The notes under the pieces: model-generated
Database searches by the model: none
What the model was told of the DNA's origin: nothing
The model's input: only the letters and a program-made list of their open reading frames with translations
Assembly: GCA_009746045.1 (NCBI GenBank)
Contig: RPFO01000213.1
Location: 3,156,837 to 3,220,836, forward strand
DNA from: Mesostigma viride
Taxonomy: Eukaryota; Streptophyta; Mesostigmatophyceae; Mesostigmatales; Mesostigmataceae
Direction of reading: 5' to 3'
DNA length: 64,000 nt
Shown: positions 12,530 to 25,688 of the stretch, one piece after another
Layout: each line of letters starts with the position of its first letter
Numbering within the stretch: the first letter of the stretch is position 1
Made by a program: the position numbers and the translations under genes

Positions 12530-14516
12530 AGGGTGGAGGGTGGAAGGGGGGAAGGCGGGGGAAGGGGGAAGGGGGAAGGGAAGGGGAAGGTCTGGGAAGG
12601 GGGAAGGGAGGAAGGGGAAGGGGGGAAGGGGAGGAGGGGGGGAAGGGGAAGGGGGAAGGGGGGCAAGGGGGGAAGGGGGGAAGGGGGAAGGGGGAAGGGG
12701 AAGGGGAGGGGGAAGGGGAAGGGGGGAAGGGGGGAAGGGGGGAAGGGGGGAAGGGGGGAAGGGGGAAGGGGGGAAGGGGGAAGGGGGAAGGGGGGCAAGG
12801 GGGAAGGGGAAGGGGGGAAGGGAAGGGGGGAGGGGGGAAGGGGGGAGGGGGGAAGGGGGGCAGGGGGCAGGGGGCAGGGGGCGAGGGGGCAGGGGGAAGG
12901 GAGGGAAGGGGGGAAGGGGGGCAGGGGAAGGGGGAAGGGGGGAAGGGGGGGGGGAAGGGGGGAAGGGGGAAGGGGGGAAGGGGAAGGGGGGAAGGGGGAA
13001 GGGGGAAGGGGGGAAGGGGGGAAGGGGGGAAGGGGGGAAGGGGGAAGGGGGAAGGGGGGAAGGGGGGGAAGGGGGAAGGGGGAAGGGGGAAGGGGGGAAG
13101 GGGAAGGGGGAGGGGGGAAGGGGGAAGGGGGGGAAGGGGGGAAGGGGGAAGGGGGGAAGGGGGGAAGGGGGAAGGGGGAAGGGGAAGGGGGAAGGGGGGA
13201 AGGGGGGAAGGGGGAAGGGGAAGGGGGAAGGGGGGAAGAGGGGGAAGGGGGAAGGGGGAAGGGGGAAGAGGGGAAGGGGGGAAGGGGGGGGAAGGGGGGA
13301 AGGGGGGAAGGGGAAGGGGGGAAGGGAAGGGGGAGGGGGAAGGGGGAAGGGGGGAAGGGGGGAAGGGGGGAAGGGGGAAGGGGGAAGGGGAAGGGGGGAA
13401 GGGGGAAGGGGGGAAGGGGGAAGGGGGGAAGGGGAAGGGGGAGGGGGAAGGGGGAAGGGAAGGGGGGAAGGGGGGAAGGGGGAAGGGGGGAAGGGGGAAG
13501 GGGGGAAGGGGGAAGGGGGGAAGGGGGAAGGGGAAGGGGGAAGGGGGGAAGGGGGAAGGGGGGAAGGGGGAAGGGGGGAAGGGGGAAGGGGGGGAAGGGG
13601 GAAGGGGGAAGGGGAAGGGGGGAAGGGGGAAGGGGGGAAGGGGGGAAGGGGGGAAGGGGGAAGGGGGAAGGGGGGAAGGGGGAAGGGGGGAAGGGGGGAA
13701 GGGGGGAAGGGGGAAGGGGGAAGGGGGAAGGGGGAAGGGGGGGGGGAAGGGGAAGGGGGAAGGGGGGAAGGGGGAAGGGCGGGAAGGGGGGAAGGGGGAA
13801 GGGGGAAGGGGGGAGGGGGGAAGGGAAGGGGGAAGGGGGAAGGGGAAGGGGGGAAGGGGGGAAGGGGGAAGGGGGGAAGGGGAAGGGGGAAGGGGAAGGG
13901 GGAAGGGAAGGGGGAAGGGGAAGGGGGAAGGGGGAAGGGGGAAGGGGGAAGGGGAAGGGGGGAAGGGGGAAGGGGGAAGGGGGGAAGGGGGGAAGGGGGG
14001 AAGGGGAAGGGGGGGAAGGGGGGAAGGGGAAGGGGGGAAGGGGGAAGGGGAGGGGGGAAGGGGGAAGGGGGAAGGGGGGAAGGGGGAAGGGAGGGGAAGA
14101 GGGGGGAAGGGGGGGAAGGGGGAAGGGGGAAGGGGGGAAGGGGAAGGGGAAGGGGGAAGGGGGAAGGGGGAAGGGGGGGAAGGGGGAAGGGGAAGGGGGG
14201 AAGGGGGGAAGGGGGAAGGGGGAAGGGGGGAAGGGGGAAGAGGGGGAAGGGGGAAGGGGGAAGGGGGAAGGGGGGAAGGGGGGAAGGGGGGAAGGGGGGA
14301 AGGGGGAAGGGGGAAGGGGGAAGGGGGAAGGGGGGAAGGGGGGAAGGGGGAAGGGGGGAAGGGGGGAAGGGGGGAAGGGGGGAAGGGGGGAAGGGGGAAG
14401 GAAGGGGAAGGGGGAAGGGGAAGGGGGAAGGGGGAAGGGGGGAAGGGGGGAAGGGGGGAAGGGGGAAGGGGGAAGGGGGGAAGGGGGGAAGGGGAAGGGG
14501 GGAAGGGGGGAAGGGG
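12530..14516. repeat. 2-kb polypurine (GGGGGAAG)n tract
   Basis: Nearly 2 kb of G runs separated by AA, with only a few C or T interruptions. It is the same repeat type as 5411-5797. On the GT49 transcript strand it reads as C/T only. The long open frames here are artefacts of the repeat lacking stop codons. Confidence 0.97.
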
Positions 14517-14815
14517 GTATGCTCCTCTATGCTCCTCCACGCTGCTCCATGCTCCTCTATGCTCCTCTATGCTCCTCTATGCTCCTCTAAGCTCCTCTAT
14601 GCTCCTCTATGCTCCTCTATGCTCCTCTATGCTCCTCTATGCTCCTCTATGCTCCTCTATGCTCCTCTATGCTCCTCTATGCTCCTCTATGGTCCTCTAT
14701 GGTCTTCTATGGTCCTCTATGGTCCTCTATGGTCCTCTATGGTCCTCTATGGTCTTCTATGGTCCTCTATGGTCCTCTTTGGTCCTACATGGTCCTCTAC
14801 GCTCCTATTTGCTCC
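14517..14815. repeat. 10-bp minisatellite TATGCTCCTC / TATGGTCCTC
   Basis: About 28 copies of a 10-bp unit. The first part is TATGCTCCTC and the later part TATGGTCCTC, so the array has two subfamilies in order. It abuts the polypurine tract and ends about 60 bp from the GT49 donor at 14876-14881. Confidence 0.95.
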
Positions 14816-14881
14816 TATTCACCCCTCTATCGATGCGACAACCGGCGCAGGCCTGAAATGCTAAATGATATATGCACTCAC

Positions 14882-16221
14882 GGCGGCAAGTAGGGCCGGA
14901 AGGCGATGGCGTAGGGCTCAAACCCCTCCTCGTACTCCACCCTGCAGCGCGGCGCGTGCGCGTCCGACTGTGACGACAGCCAGTCATCAAACCGGGTCGC
15001 GTGGTGGCCCACAGGGAACCGGTCAGCACAAAAGGGGGCCACCCGGCCCGCCCTCAGCCCGGTCGTCAGCGCGGTCATGCCTCCACGAGCCATGCGGACA
15101 GCCTCAACGGTCCAAGGGGCGGATGGCGGAGAGGCAATCGTAACCATCTCGCCCGTATGATCTTTCCGGTGGTTACTGGCACTGGAAAACTCCAAGATGC
15201 TGGAAGCCACAGTCCCTGTGGGGTGACTCGGCGGTGAGGCCCCATCTACCTTTGGTTGACTGGCTTGTGCTGCACTTGTGTTGGAGGAGGCGCAGCTGGC
15301 GTGCAACTCCCCGGGTGGGCTGATTGGTGGACCATGGCTGGCTGTTGGCGGCCGCGAGTGGGTGTTTATGTGAAGCCCAGGTGTGGCATCTGTCAGCTCA
15401 AACGCAGGGACAACAATCACTGCCCGCTGGCACGCGCACGCCATGAGCAGGTCGCGGTAGACATCACCGGTACTTGACAGGTGCTCGTGGATGCCAGCAG
15501 AAGGGAGCAGGTCCGCATCCGCCAGCAGAACCAAGGGGGTGGCCGCCAGTGAGAGGGCGATGTTGCGAAGCGTGTTGACCGGGTAGGGGCGGGGGGGGTG
15601 GGGGGGAGGGCGGGCGCAGGGGGGAGAGTGAGGGGACGTACGGGAGTCTTCGCGGGGGATACTGGCGGAGGCAACGTCGGAGTTTCTGCTGGCACTGGCA
15701 GCATGGCTGGGCGGGTGGTGGGGCACGGATTATGGTCACGAATCACGTTCCAAGAGGAGGAGGGCAAGGTGGGGCACGGGTCGATGGTTTGTGAGCGAGC
15801 GCAGATAGAAGAGAATGGGAGGTTCGACAGCATATGATGAGACCAGACCATAGACGGGGATGAAGAGTCACGATGCTAGCACCTGTACGCACCTGGAATG
15901 GCGGTTAGCGAGCACACAGATCGTCAATCCGAGGATCGCCCCGGTTGCTGTCGCCTCTTTTACAAGCTTTTCAACAGCTCTTGTTGTGCGTTTGATAGAC
16001 CTGTTATAAGCTTTAATATCTCGGTCAACGGGGTCAGAGACGTACACTGCGCAGCAGATGAGACCGCCCCAAGTTTCTGTGATCGCCCGCAAGGCGGGCA
16101 ACCTGTCCTCGGAACATTGCGTAACAAAAGTGATAGTTCGAGGTGGTGGCCCATGGCGGCCATGCCATCGTTGTACGTAGTGAACCTTGCCGCATAATTT
16201 CAAGTCAGGCGATTCAATCAT
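14882..16221 (-). CDS. GT49 glycosyltransferase, domain 1 exons of the same gene (5' end uncertain)
   Basis: There are two exons. The first, 16221-15893, carries TITFVTQCSEDRLPALRAI and ETWGGLICCAVYVSD, the GT49 N-terminal block, and ends with donor GTGCGT in phase 2. The second, about 15661-14882, carries YPVNTLRNIALS, LLADADLLPS (DxD), VIVVPAFEL, GHHATRFDDWLSS and VEYEEGFEPYAIAFRPYLPP, then a perfect GTGAGT donor. Its acceptor is uncertain: CAG at 15662-15664 fits the phase, and a second phase-compatible AG lies about 40 nt upstream. The last codon, CC + C, joins in phase to the exon starting at 5227. An in-frame stop lies just upstream of the ATG at 16221. No signal anchor is visible, so a 5' exon encoding the expected Golgi membrane anchor may lie in 16.2-19.3 kb. 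Confidence 0.75.
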
Positions 16222-19200
16222 GAATCAATGGCCATGCCATCCTTTCCCCAGCAAGTATGTTTAGCAACAGGCCTTCAACGCCTAAGAGAGATGCTAGCAA
16301 TAAGGGACCTCGCGTGAGCCTCATGCGTATGTGTACGTGTTTCCTTGTCTAGATGAATTTCCAATCTCATGCACGGGCAAGCGCACGGCAGAAAACGCCA
16401 GGGTGTTACCAGAATGGATGTGTACCTAGCGGCAGCCAGGACACAAATGTTGTTGACGAGGTGAGCATGCCGAGTGCTAGAGTACGCGTTATTCTGGCCT
16501 GGTCAGAGCTTACAGCTGAGATGACCGCAGTTCGATCTGTCCCGGCCTTTGTGATCGATAAAGTATTGTGAATATATACGGTGTGCCTTTGCCTGGTGTA
16601 GGCAGCTTCGGTTGCCTCGTACGAATAGCATATATATGGTTGCATAATCTACGTATACAGGAAAGCTGCGCTCGCTGGCTACATGACGCATCTTACATTC
16701 TGGCTGTTGTATTATTTCACGCATTTCACGGGGAACAATCGTCACGGGGAACATCGAACAATCGTCAGGGAACCAGCGCCCGGTCGTGATGGGACAAAAA
16801 CACACCGCTCTCAGGACCAGGGTCGAGATTTGGCGCCAACTTCGGGCTTTACATCGAGATTTGGCGGGAAACACATGTCGCTTTACCCCCGCGGCCCACT
16901 GTCGGAGTCCGGCGCAACGAACGTGTCTTACGCAATGCGCGCGCTATGAACGCATGCGGTTTCGGGCTTAAACGTATCACGCCATCACCTGTTGATTTAC
17001 GACCCGCAGCGGTCCGGGCGCTTAGCCTTCATCACAGTGAGCCATGCAGTTTGAGTTGGTTGAAAGTGCCAAACGTCATTGCCATTCGCCACCAGATAGC
17101 AACTAATGTGAGCAGCGTGCCGAGTATAGCGGTGCTTTCTTCGCACGACACGTCGCGCGGTTGGAGTCGCGCCGCCGGATGCTTACTCTGCGCTCGGTTT
17201 TATCCATATCTCCTTGCGGTCGACAAGAGCAAGCTTTGATATCGGTGTTTAGCTCGTGGCGCGCCATTTGACTCTAGGAGGTTGTTGTCACAGCTCTAAA
17301 TTTTCCGAGGAACGCGCCCAAGAAGATGGGACTGTCACGCGCATAAGTGCCGCTGATCTGACGACTTCCTTTTGGTGGCAAACGCTTCGAGATTGAGTGC
17401 TTTCTGGGTTCAGTCACCGACAGGTGTCGCCTTGTCGCCACGGGATAAACCTCGACTTTACGGGCTGGCTAATTCCGTGAAATCGCACTGGCAGACCCGT
17501 GGTCCGGATATGCCCCAGCTACGTTGGTGCAGTCCGTTGGCAGGAGCTCTATGTAGCCTCTTTAGGAGCAAGAGGCAGTGGGAGCATATAATTAGGTCGT
17601 TATATGCCATCATGAGCCCAGTTGGGTTTACTTAGTCTGTGCCTACTAGCTGATGTGTCAGCTTCATTCTTGGCCGTGGACGTTCAGACTTGGCAAGTGA
17701 AGTTAGGCCCCCCCGGCTGGCCGGCTCTATCTTCAAATCTCTACTGCAAGCTGGTTATATTATCAGATGCAGTGCAATGCTAATAGGTACTGTTGACGGT
17801 GTTTCCTTGGCATGCATGTCTTGCTAGTTGCTGAGGCACCTGGGCATCTAGGACGGCCCAGAGGGAAAAGGGTGGCGAGATTCTGGTATTTAGAAAGTTT
17901 ACAAGCAATGAGCAGTGCTCTTGATGGTGGCCCCAGCAGCAATCAGCAGGCCAGAAGGTATTGTCTTACCAAAGGCGGTACACTGCCTATGATAATGCAT
18001 CCTTCAGTGTCTCCAGCAACGAGGAGACCCTGCATGACGCGCCTTTTTTATTGTGAGTGCCTTTTTTTCAGGACCTGATCTCGTAATTCCGTCAGAATAT
18101 TTCATGAATTTGGTTCTTGGTGTGTGAAGGGAGTCCCAAGTGGTTGTCGTGGACCACGGCCACGAGAACCATGCCGGCCAGGATTGCTAGCTGGCTATCA
18201 GACGTAAGCATGTGGTGTGCACGGGTTGCCATCCTGTACTTTAGTGCACATGCAAGGTTATTTGTAGTGCACACCCTGCGCATGCAGGTACAAGATCTAT
18301 TGGAGCAGGGGAAACGCGGAGCACCCTCAATGTATTTGTACCTACTGGGAGCCCCAATAGTCAGGCGCGTGGCCAGGAGTTCCATTGCCGAAGCTACCCA
18401 CTGCCCCGACGTCCGAGGGCCACGGTAATTAAACGAAAGTTTAATGCAGGTGCAGCATACCATGGCAAGGAGTTAGATCGCTGGTCACCTGCATGCAGCC
18501 GGAACAGGTTGAAGTTACCTGACTGGTAGGCTCATGGTTGTGTTGGTGCATAAAATGGTTTATAGTGCATGTTACATCAACATTTTGGTGCATGTCTGCA
18601 TTGTCCATATGTACGTACTGCATTGCCCGACCTACGTGCCACTGATCCGTATTCCATGCATACACTTCATAAATAATAATTGACGCAAACTTAAACATGC
18701 ACATGCATGCAGTCACTGCTGTTTTGAAAAATATCGCTGATAGAATTAAAGATGTATATTATGTACAGAAATCATGCTCAGGTAAGGATATGCTGCAGCA
18801 ATGTGCTGCAACTTTATTGTTTTCTTATTGGTGAATTGCGTAACTGTACATAAAACTATCTTGTCGGCAGTACTTCTAGCTGCCTGTTTATTCTATAGCT
18901 TATGTCCAGACTCAAATTACTGACATTGCCAGCAAGGAAAAGCTTGGGGGGGAGCCATTTACAAATGGGCTAACTGTACAAGGCCATATCCCCCCGACCT
19001 TCACTGCCTGCAAAAAGAATTGTACTGACTTGAATTGCTACAGCTGTGTCAAAACTCTCGTGTTCATGAAAGTCCTCCATGCTTGGCAACAGGAACCCTT
19101 CCAGCAAGCATTGAAGCCCTCCACGCAGCTCTGGGAACTATGCTACAGGGGGCTGACCCAAATGCGGGCCATGCCCTCATGCCTTGAACCTCAAATAGGG

Positions 19201-19377
19201 TGCCTTTTGCCTTTGTCGCTCAGTTGGCTGCTGCGCCGCCTATGTCTTGGTTGACCACCGCAAATGCCTTACTTGTAGCCCAAGTTGGAGCGCCCTATTT
19301 CGCCGCTTACGCCTTGACCGGTCGCTCATGCAGTAGGCTGCCAGTGAGCTGCCTGCACAGCTTGGTCGACTCTGCGC
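16222..19377. other. Intergenic region between the GT49 5' end and the ClpB 3' end
   Basis: No confident exon, RNA gene or mobile element was found. It must hold the GT49 promoter, probably a missing 5' exon, and the ClpB 3' UTR. Composition is more AT-rich than the exons. Open frames here are short and show no recognisable motif. Confidence 0.5.
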
Positions 19378-22300
19378 TTATGCCTTGGTCGACTTGCGCG
19401 AGCGCTTGCCGGAGGATGAGTCCTCCCCCGCCGCCTGCGCCATCGATGCCTGCGCCGCGCTCCTCTCCACTCGGAAAATGAGCGCCGCCGCCGGGTCCAC
19501 CGTGGGTGGCGGCACCGGCGTGCACGTCTCGATGTACACGTCCGAGTGGTTGCGCAGCTCCCCCGTCATGAGCATGACGCCCAGCCGCGTGACGATGTGC
19601 TTCTCGAGGAACCTGCGCAGTGGGCGCGCGCCGTAGAGCGGGTTGTACGCGGCGGCCAGGATGTAGTCCGCAGCGCCGGGGGAGACGGCGACGTTGATCA
19701 TGCGCTCGGTTACGCGCGCACGCACCACCTCCATCTGCATGTGGATGATCTTGCGGAGGGCCTCGCGCTGGAGCGGCTCGAAGACGATGATGTCGTCGAG
19801 GCGGTTGAGGAACTCGGGGCGGAAATGCTGGCGCACAACGCCCATGACCTGCGACTTGACGTTCTCGGGGATGCGGCCCCGGACGGCGCCACCTGGCGGT
19901 CCCCGGGTTGCCGAGGGGCTGTAGCCGCTACCAGTCGACTTGGGGCTCCCGTCGCTATCGTACAGCGTCGAATCGTGCGCGATGCTCTTGAGGAGGATGT
20001 CGGCGCCCAGGTTCGACGTCAGAATGAGCACCGTGTTGCAGAAATCGACGGTCCGGCCGTGGCCGTCGGTCAGCCGGCCCTCGTCCAGCACCTGCAGCAG
20101 CACGTTCCACACCTGCGGGTGCGCTTTCTCGACCTCGTCGAAGAGCACCACGCTGTACGGCTTGCGGCGCACCGCCTCGGTCAGCTGCCCGCCCTCGTCG
20201 TGGCCGACGTAGCCAGGCGGCGCCCCGATGAGCCTCGCCACCGAGTGCTGCTCCATGTACTCACTCATGTCCATGCGGACGATCCCCTTCTCGTCGTCAA
20301 ACAACTGCGCCGCGAGCGCCTTGGCGAGCTCAGTCTTGCCCACGCCGGTCGGGCCTAGGAAGAGGAAGCTGCCCATGGGCTGGTTGGGCCGACTCAGCCC
20401 GGCCTTGGACCGCAGCACGGCCTCTGAGACCGCGGCCACTGCCTCCTCTTGGCCGACCACGCGCTCTGCCAGCACGTCGCGCAGGTGGAGCACCTTCTCG
20501 CGGTCGCTCTGGGACAGGCGCGAAACGGGGATACCTGCAGGGGTGGGGTGGGGTGTGTGTGTGGGGGGGTGATGATCAGGTGCATAGGTTCCAGCAAGGG
20601 GGAAAGGAAAGCAGCATGGAGAGGAGCAGAACGTGGAGCATAATGGGAGTGGTACATGGTCAGGGAGGGCCTGAGGATAATGCGTCGGGATGCAAGAACA
20701 ACCACGTATGCCGAAACATGCGCTCAGCGCAACGCACGAGGCTGCAGGAACTTCTAAAAATTAGGATTGACACCCACATGACCAGAGTTGTAATGACAAT
20801 TACAGTAATTCACGCCTTAAGTTGGGTTGGCTTCAGTTGTGACTTGTGTTCACGCCTTAAGTTGGGTCGCATAGGATTTTGGAATTCTAAAGTTCAAAGT
20901 AGTTCAGAATAGTATGTTTTAGTATCTTTAGTTCAAAGACAAAAAAGAAATTAGTACGATTTAGTAGAGCCATCCACGCCTTGAGTTGGGTTCACGCCTT
21001 AAGTTGGGTTGACCCCTCAAAAACCTCGAGCCCGACCTAAGGCATGAATGACTGTACTTATTGCAGACCCGTTTGAGGACCTATTCACGCAAAGCCAGGT
21101 TAGGCACACAGTAGGCCTAAGAAGACTAAGCCCGACAACCACGTCACTATAAGCAGGCTAAGACCAACAGCCGCATCACTTCAAGACGGCACGTGGCCGA
21201 CCGTAGCCTCCAACCCGCCCACGTACCGGTCCACTTGCTGACGATCGTTGCGATCTCGTCCGGCCCAACCACCTCGGTCGTCATCGCGCCGCTGCTGCCC
21301 CCGTTGGCCTTGACACTCTCCCCCACCACGACCTCCCCCATGTCGTCGTCCTCGTCTACCTCCATACTCTGGCTCTCGCGCTCCGCCGCCTGCAGCTCCG
21401 CGAGCCGCTTCTCCACGTCCGGGATTGCGCCGTACCGCAGGTCCGCCACCCTGGCCAGGTCCCTAGCCCTCTCGGCGGCCGCCACTTTCCGCTGCAAGTC
21501 CTCTAGCTTGCGCTTGAGCGACCGCATCTCATCGACCCGGCCCTTCTCCCTCTGGTACTTGGCCCGCAGCGGCTTGAGCTCCTCCTCGATGGACGCCATC
21601 TCCTCCCGCACCTTCTTGAGACGCTGCTTGGACATGGCGTCCTTCTCCTTCTCCAGTGCCGTGCACTCCACCTCGAGCTGCAGGTGCCTCCGTTCCAGCT
21701 GGTCGATCGCCTCCGGCTGGCTGTCCAGCTGCACGCGCGTGTTGGCACAGGCCTCGTCGACCAGGTCGATGGCCTTGTCAGGCAGAAAGCGTGTGGTGAT
21801 GTATCGGTCGGCCAGCGTCGCGGCCGCTACCAACGCGCTGTCGAGCAGCCGTACGCCGTGGTGGCTCTCGTATTTGTCGCGCAGGCCGCGCAGGATGGAG
21901 ATGGTGGCGGGCACGCTCGGCTCGCCGATGAGCACCTGCTGGAAGCGGCGCTCGAATGCGGGGTCTTTCTCCACGTGCTGGCGGTACTCGGTCAGCGTCG
22001 TCGCACCTGTGGGTTGAGGGGGCAGCGTTTCCAGCATTCCACCATGAAGAGAACAGAAAACGCAGTCACAGCAGCAGCAGGTAAGCAAAACGACCATTGA
22101 GACATGACCGTACCATGTACCAACTACCTTGCCTATACAAGAGGAAAAACAACCCCACGGCTCTGCCACTGACATCTTGCACAATGCCACATTTCTAGCC
22201 CACACCGACAAAAGGCAGCTTTTCAAGGCTGAAGCTACAGCTGGAATTCACAAAACCACAGTTCGGCTTAAGAGTTATTAAGAAGAGCTTTATTATGGAG

Positions 22301-23454
22301 AAATGGTGCCAAGAGTAATTCCAGTGGTGAACCTCAATTTAAAAACGCCAATTTAGGGAAATCTTCGCAGCAAGGCTGGGCGCAACTTGCTGAGGTCTGT
22401 TGAACCTACCAATGCAGCTGGGGCCACACACATCATGACGCGCTTCCCCATGCTAGCCAAAGAACACTTACTAGCGCACTAATTAATGCACTAACCAGCA
22501 CAATGAACATGACTTACCGATGCAGCGCAGCTCGCCGCGCGCCAGCATCGGCTTGAGCATGTTGGCCGCGTCCATGCTACCCTCCGCACGGCCCGCGCCC
22601 AGCGCCACGTGGATCTCGTCGATGAACAGAATCACCTTGCCCTCCGCCTCCTTGACCTCCTTGAGCACCGCCTGCAGACGCTCCTCAAACTCGCCGCGGT
22701 ACTTGGCCCCGGCGACCAGCAAGCCCATGTCGAGCGCGACCAGCTTGCACTCGAGCGTGTGGGGGACGTCGCCCTTGACGATGCGCTGGGCGAGGCCCTC
22801 CACGACGGCCGTCTTGCCGACGCCGGGCTCGCCGATGAGCACGGGGTTGTTCTTGGTGCGCCGAGAGAGAACGCGGATGACCCGCCGAATCTCGTCGTCA
22901 CGCCCAATGACGGGATCCAGCTTGCCCTCCTCCGCCATGGCAGTCAGATCGTGGCCGAACTTGGCCAGGGCGTCGAATGTGCCCTCGGCCGACTTGTTCT
23001 CGACCTTCCGGTTCCCCCGGACCGACGTCACCGTCTCTTTCATGGCCTCTTTCGTCAGGCCAGCCCCCTCGAGGATTCCGCCAACGGCTTTATCGTTATA
23101 TAGAGCCAGCAAAATGTGGTCAACCGATAGATGCGAGTCACCCTTGCTCTTCATCATGTTTTGAGCCTCCCTCATCACCGCCTTGAACTGGGGGCTCTGG
23201 CTGGGCGCCTCGGGAGGCGGATCCTGGCAGGGCAGACGCACCATTTCCTTCTTCAGAGCGCGTTGCAGATCCAGTCGGTTGCATCCCGCCTTCTCGACTA
23301 TGCGTCCAAACAGCCCATCCTCGTCGTCTAGCAACGCGACCGCAAGGTGCACCGGGTACAATTGGGCGTGGCCCCCCTCCTGCGACAGCTCGATGGCGGC
23401 CTTGAGCGCTTCATTGGTCTTGTCGGTGAATTTGTCTGGGTCCAGCATTTTCAA
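19378..23454 (-). CDS. CLPB: ClpB/Hsp101 AAA+ protein disaggregase (complete, 3 exons)
   Basis: Exons are 23454-22518, 22006-21227 and 20534-19378, giving 2,874 nt and 957 aa, close to plant Hsp101 size. The protein is a hexameric ATPase that, with Hsp70, extracts polypeptides from aggregates. Residues 1-150 form the double Clp-N repeat. NBD1 has Walker A GEPGVGKT (208-215), pore loop KYRG (251-254) and Walker B VILFIDE (274-280). The coiled-coil M domain fills the second exon. NBD2 in exon 3 has [15 protein letters not shown], pore loop GYVG and [12 protein letters not shown]. Exon junctions fall in Gly codons (CIG/ATT and WTG/IPV), all phase 1. An acidic stretch follows the M domain, and NBD2 has a Gly/Ser/Pro insertion of about 35 aa. 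No transit peptide precedes [14 protein letters not shown], so a cytosolic/nuclear location is likely. The second ATG at 23448 is an equally plausible start. Confidence 0.95.
20803..21054. mobile_element. Tc1/mariner-type MITE in ClpB intron 2
   Basis: A 252-bp element is bounded by imperfect terminal inverted repeats starting CAGT (left CAGTAATTCACGCCTTAA; right end is its inverted match, 21 of 26 positions). It is flanked by TA on both sides (20801-20802, 21055-21056). CAGT ends with TA target duplication are typical of Tc1/mariner. The TIR core ACGCCTTAAGTTGGGT recurs internally three more times. There is no coding capacity. Confidence 0.7.
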
Positions 23455-23494
23455 TTATCTAACGAGCTTTCTTGACGAAATTGGGTGAGTAATC

Positions 23495-23510
23495 TACGAT
23501 ATATATTTGC
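23495..23510 (-). promoter_or_regulatory. Possible TATA box of ClpB
   Basis: On the minus strand this reads AAATATATATCG about 45 bp upstream of the ClpB ATG. That would imply a very short 5' UTR, so the call is weak. Confidence 0.3.
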
Positions 23511-23708
23511 CAAGCACTAGTATCAAGCGAACACGGCTTCACAATCTCCCCCAAGGTCTACTTTTCCCTTGCCTTGGTTCCTTCCTCGTCTGGCAAAATT
23601 GAGTCACGTTTGGAGAGTAGTTTTCCTTGCGCATGACTGCCACGTCCTCACCGTCTTATACTGCGCGACCATGTCACCGTCTAGAACAAGCTGGTCTAAT
23701 GCCGACCG

Positions 23709-23721
23709 TTCTGGAACTTTC
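23709..23721 (-). promoter_or_regulatory. Heat-shock element upstream of ClpB
   Basis: TTCTGGAACTTTC is a perfect three-unit alternating nTTCnnGAAn array, the consensus for heat-shock factor trimers, 255 bp upstream of the ATG. One-mismatch inverted HSE pairs lie nearby at about 23683 (TCTAGAAC) and 23748 (TTCTAGAT). This fits the known heat induction of ClpB/Hsp101 genes. Confidence 0.7.
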
Positions 23722-23944
23722 CGGGCGGTTCGACCAGGGTTCGACAGTTCTAGATATCTCGAGAAAACGCAGGGAGCGCCGCGCTGCTCGTCTGTGCAAA
23801 AGGCTGTTGTTGTTGTGCGGTGGTTCCGCTGTTGTTGTTGTGGTTGTGGAGTTGTGGCCCACGCCGCACATGGGCAGCAGAGATTGGAAGAGAGTGATCA
23901 GACTGTACGCAACTTGTGAGTTCTGAACTAGAGTGGAATTCAAC

Positions 23945-25688
<1,744 letters not shown>

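Larger units (their letters stand above)
5228..14881 (-). other. Giant 9.65-kb intron of the GT49 gene
   Basis: It is bounded by donor GTGAGT (14876-14881) and acceptor CCCAG (5228 onward). The flanking exons match in phase and together complete one GT49 domain. The intron contains the G-rich minisatellites, the assembly gap, a 40-bp degenerate repeat and a 10-bp minisatellite. The stretch 5930-12040 shows no recognisable gene on either strand, only short local duplications such as a 24-bp direct repeat near 10715-10760. Because it crosses the 25-N gap, the length is provisional. Confidence 0.6.

Noticed and set aside
12298-14864. Three overlapping frames of 696-852 codons rich in Gly/Lys/Arg/Glu or Pro/Phe/Leu
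   Set aside because: They are translations of the GGGGGAAG repeat, which lacks stops in several frames on both strands.
19546-20358. 270-codon plus-strand frame opposite ClpB exon 3 (and 21193-22017 opposite exon 2)
   Set aside because: They are antisense shadows of a strongly conserved coding exon in GC-rich DNA, with no recognisable motif.
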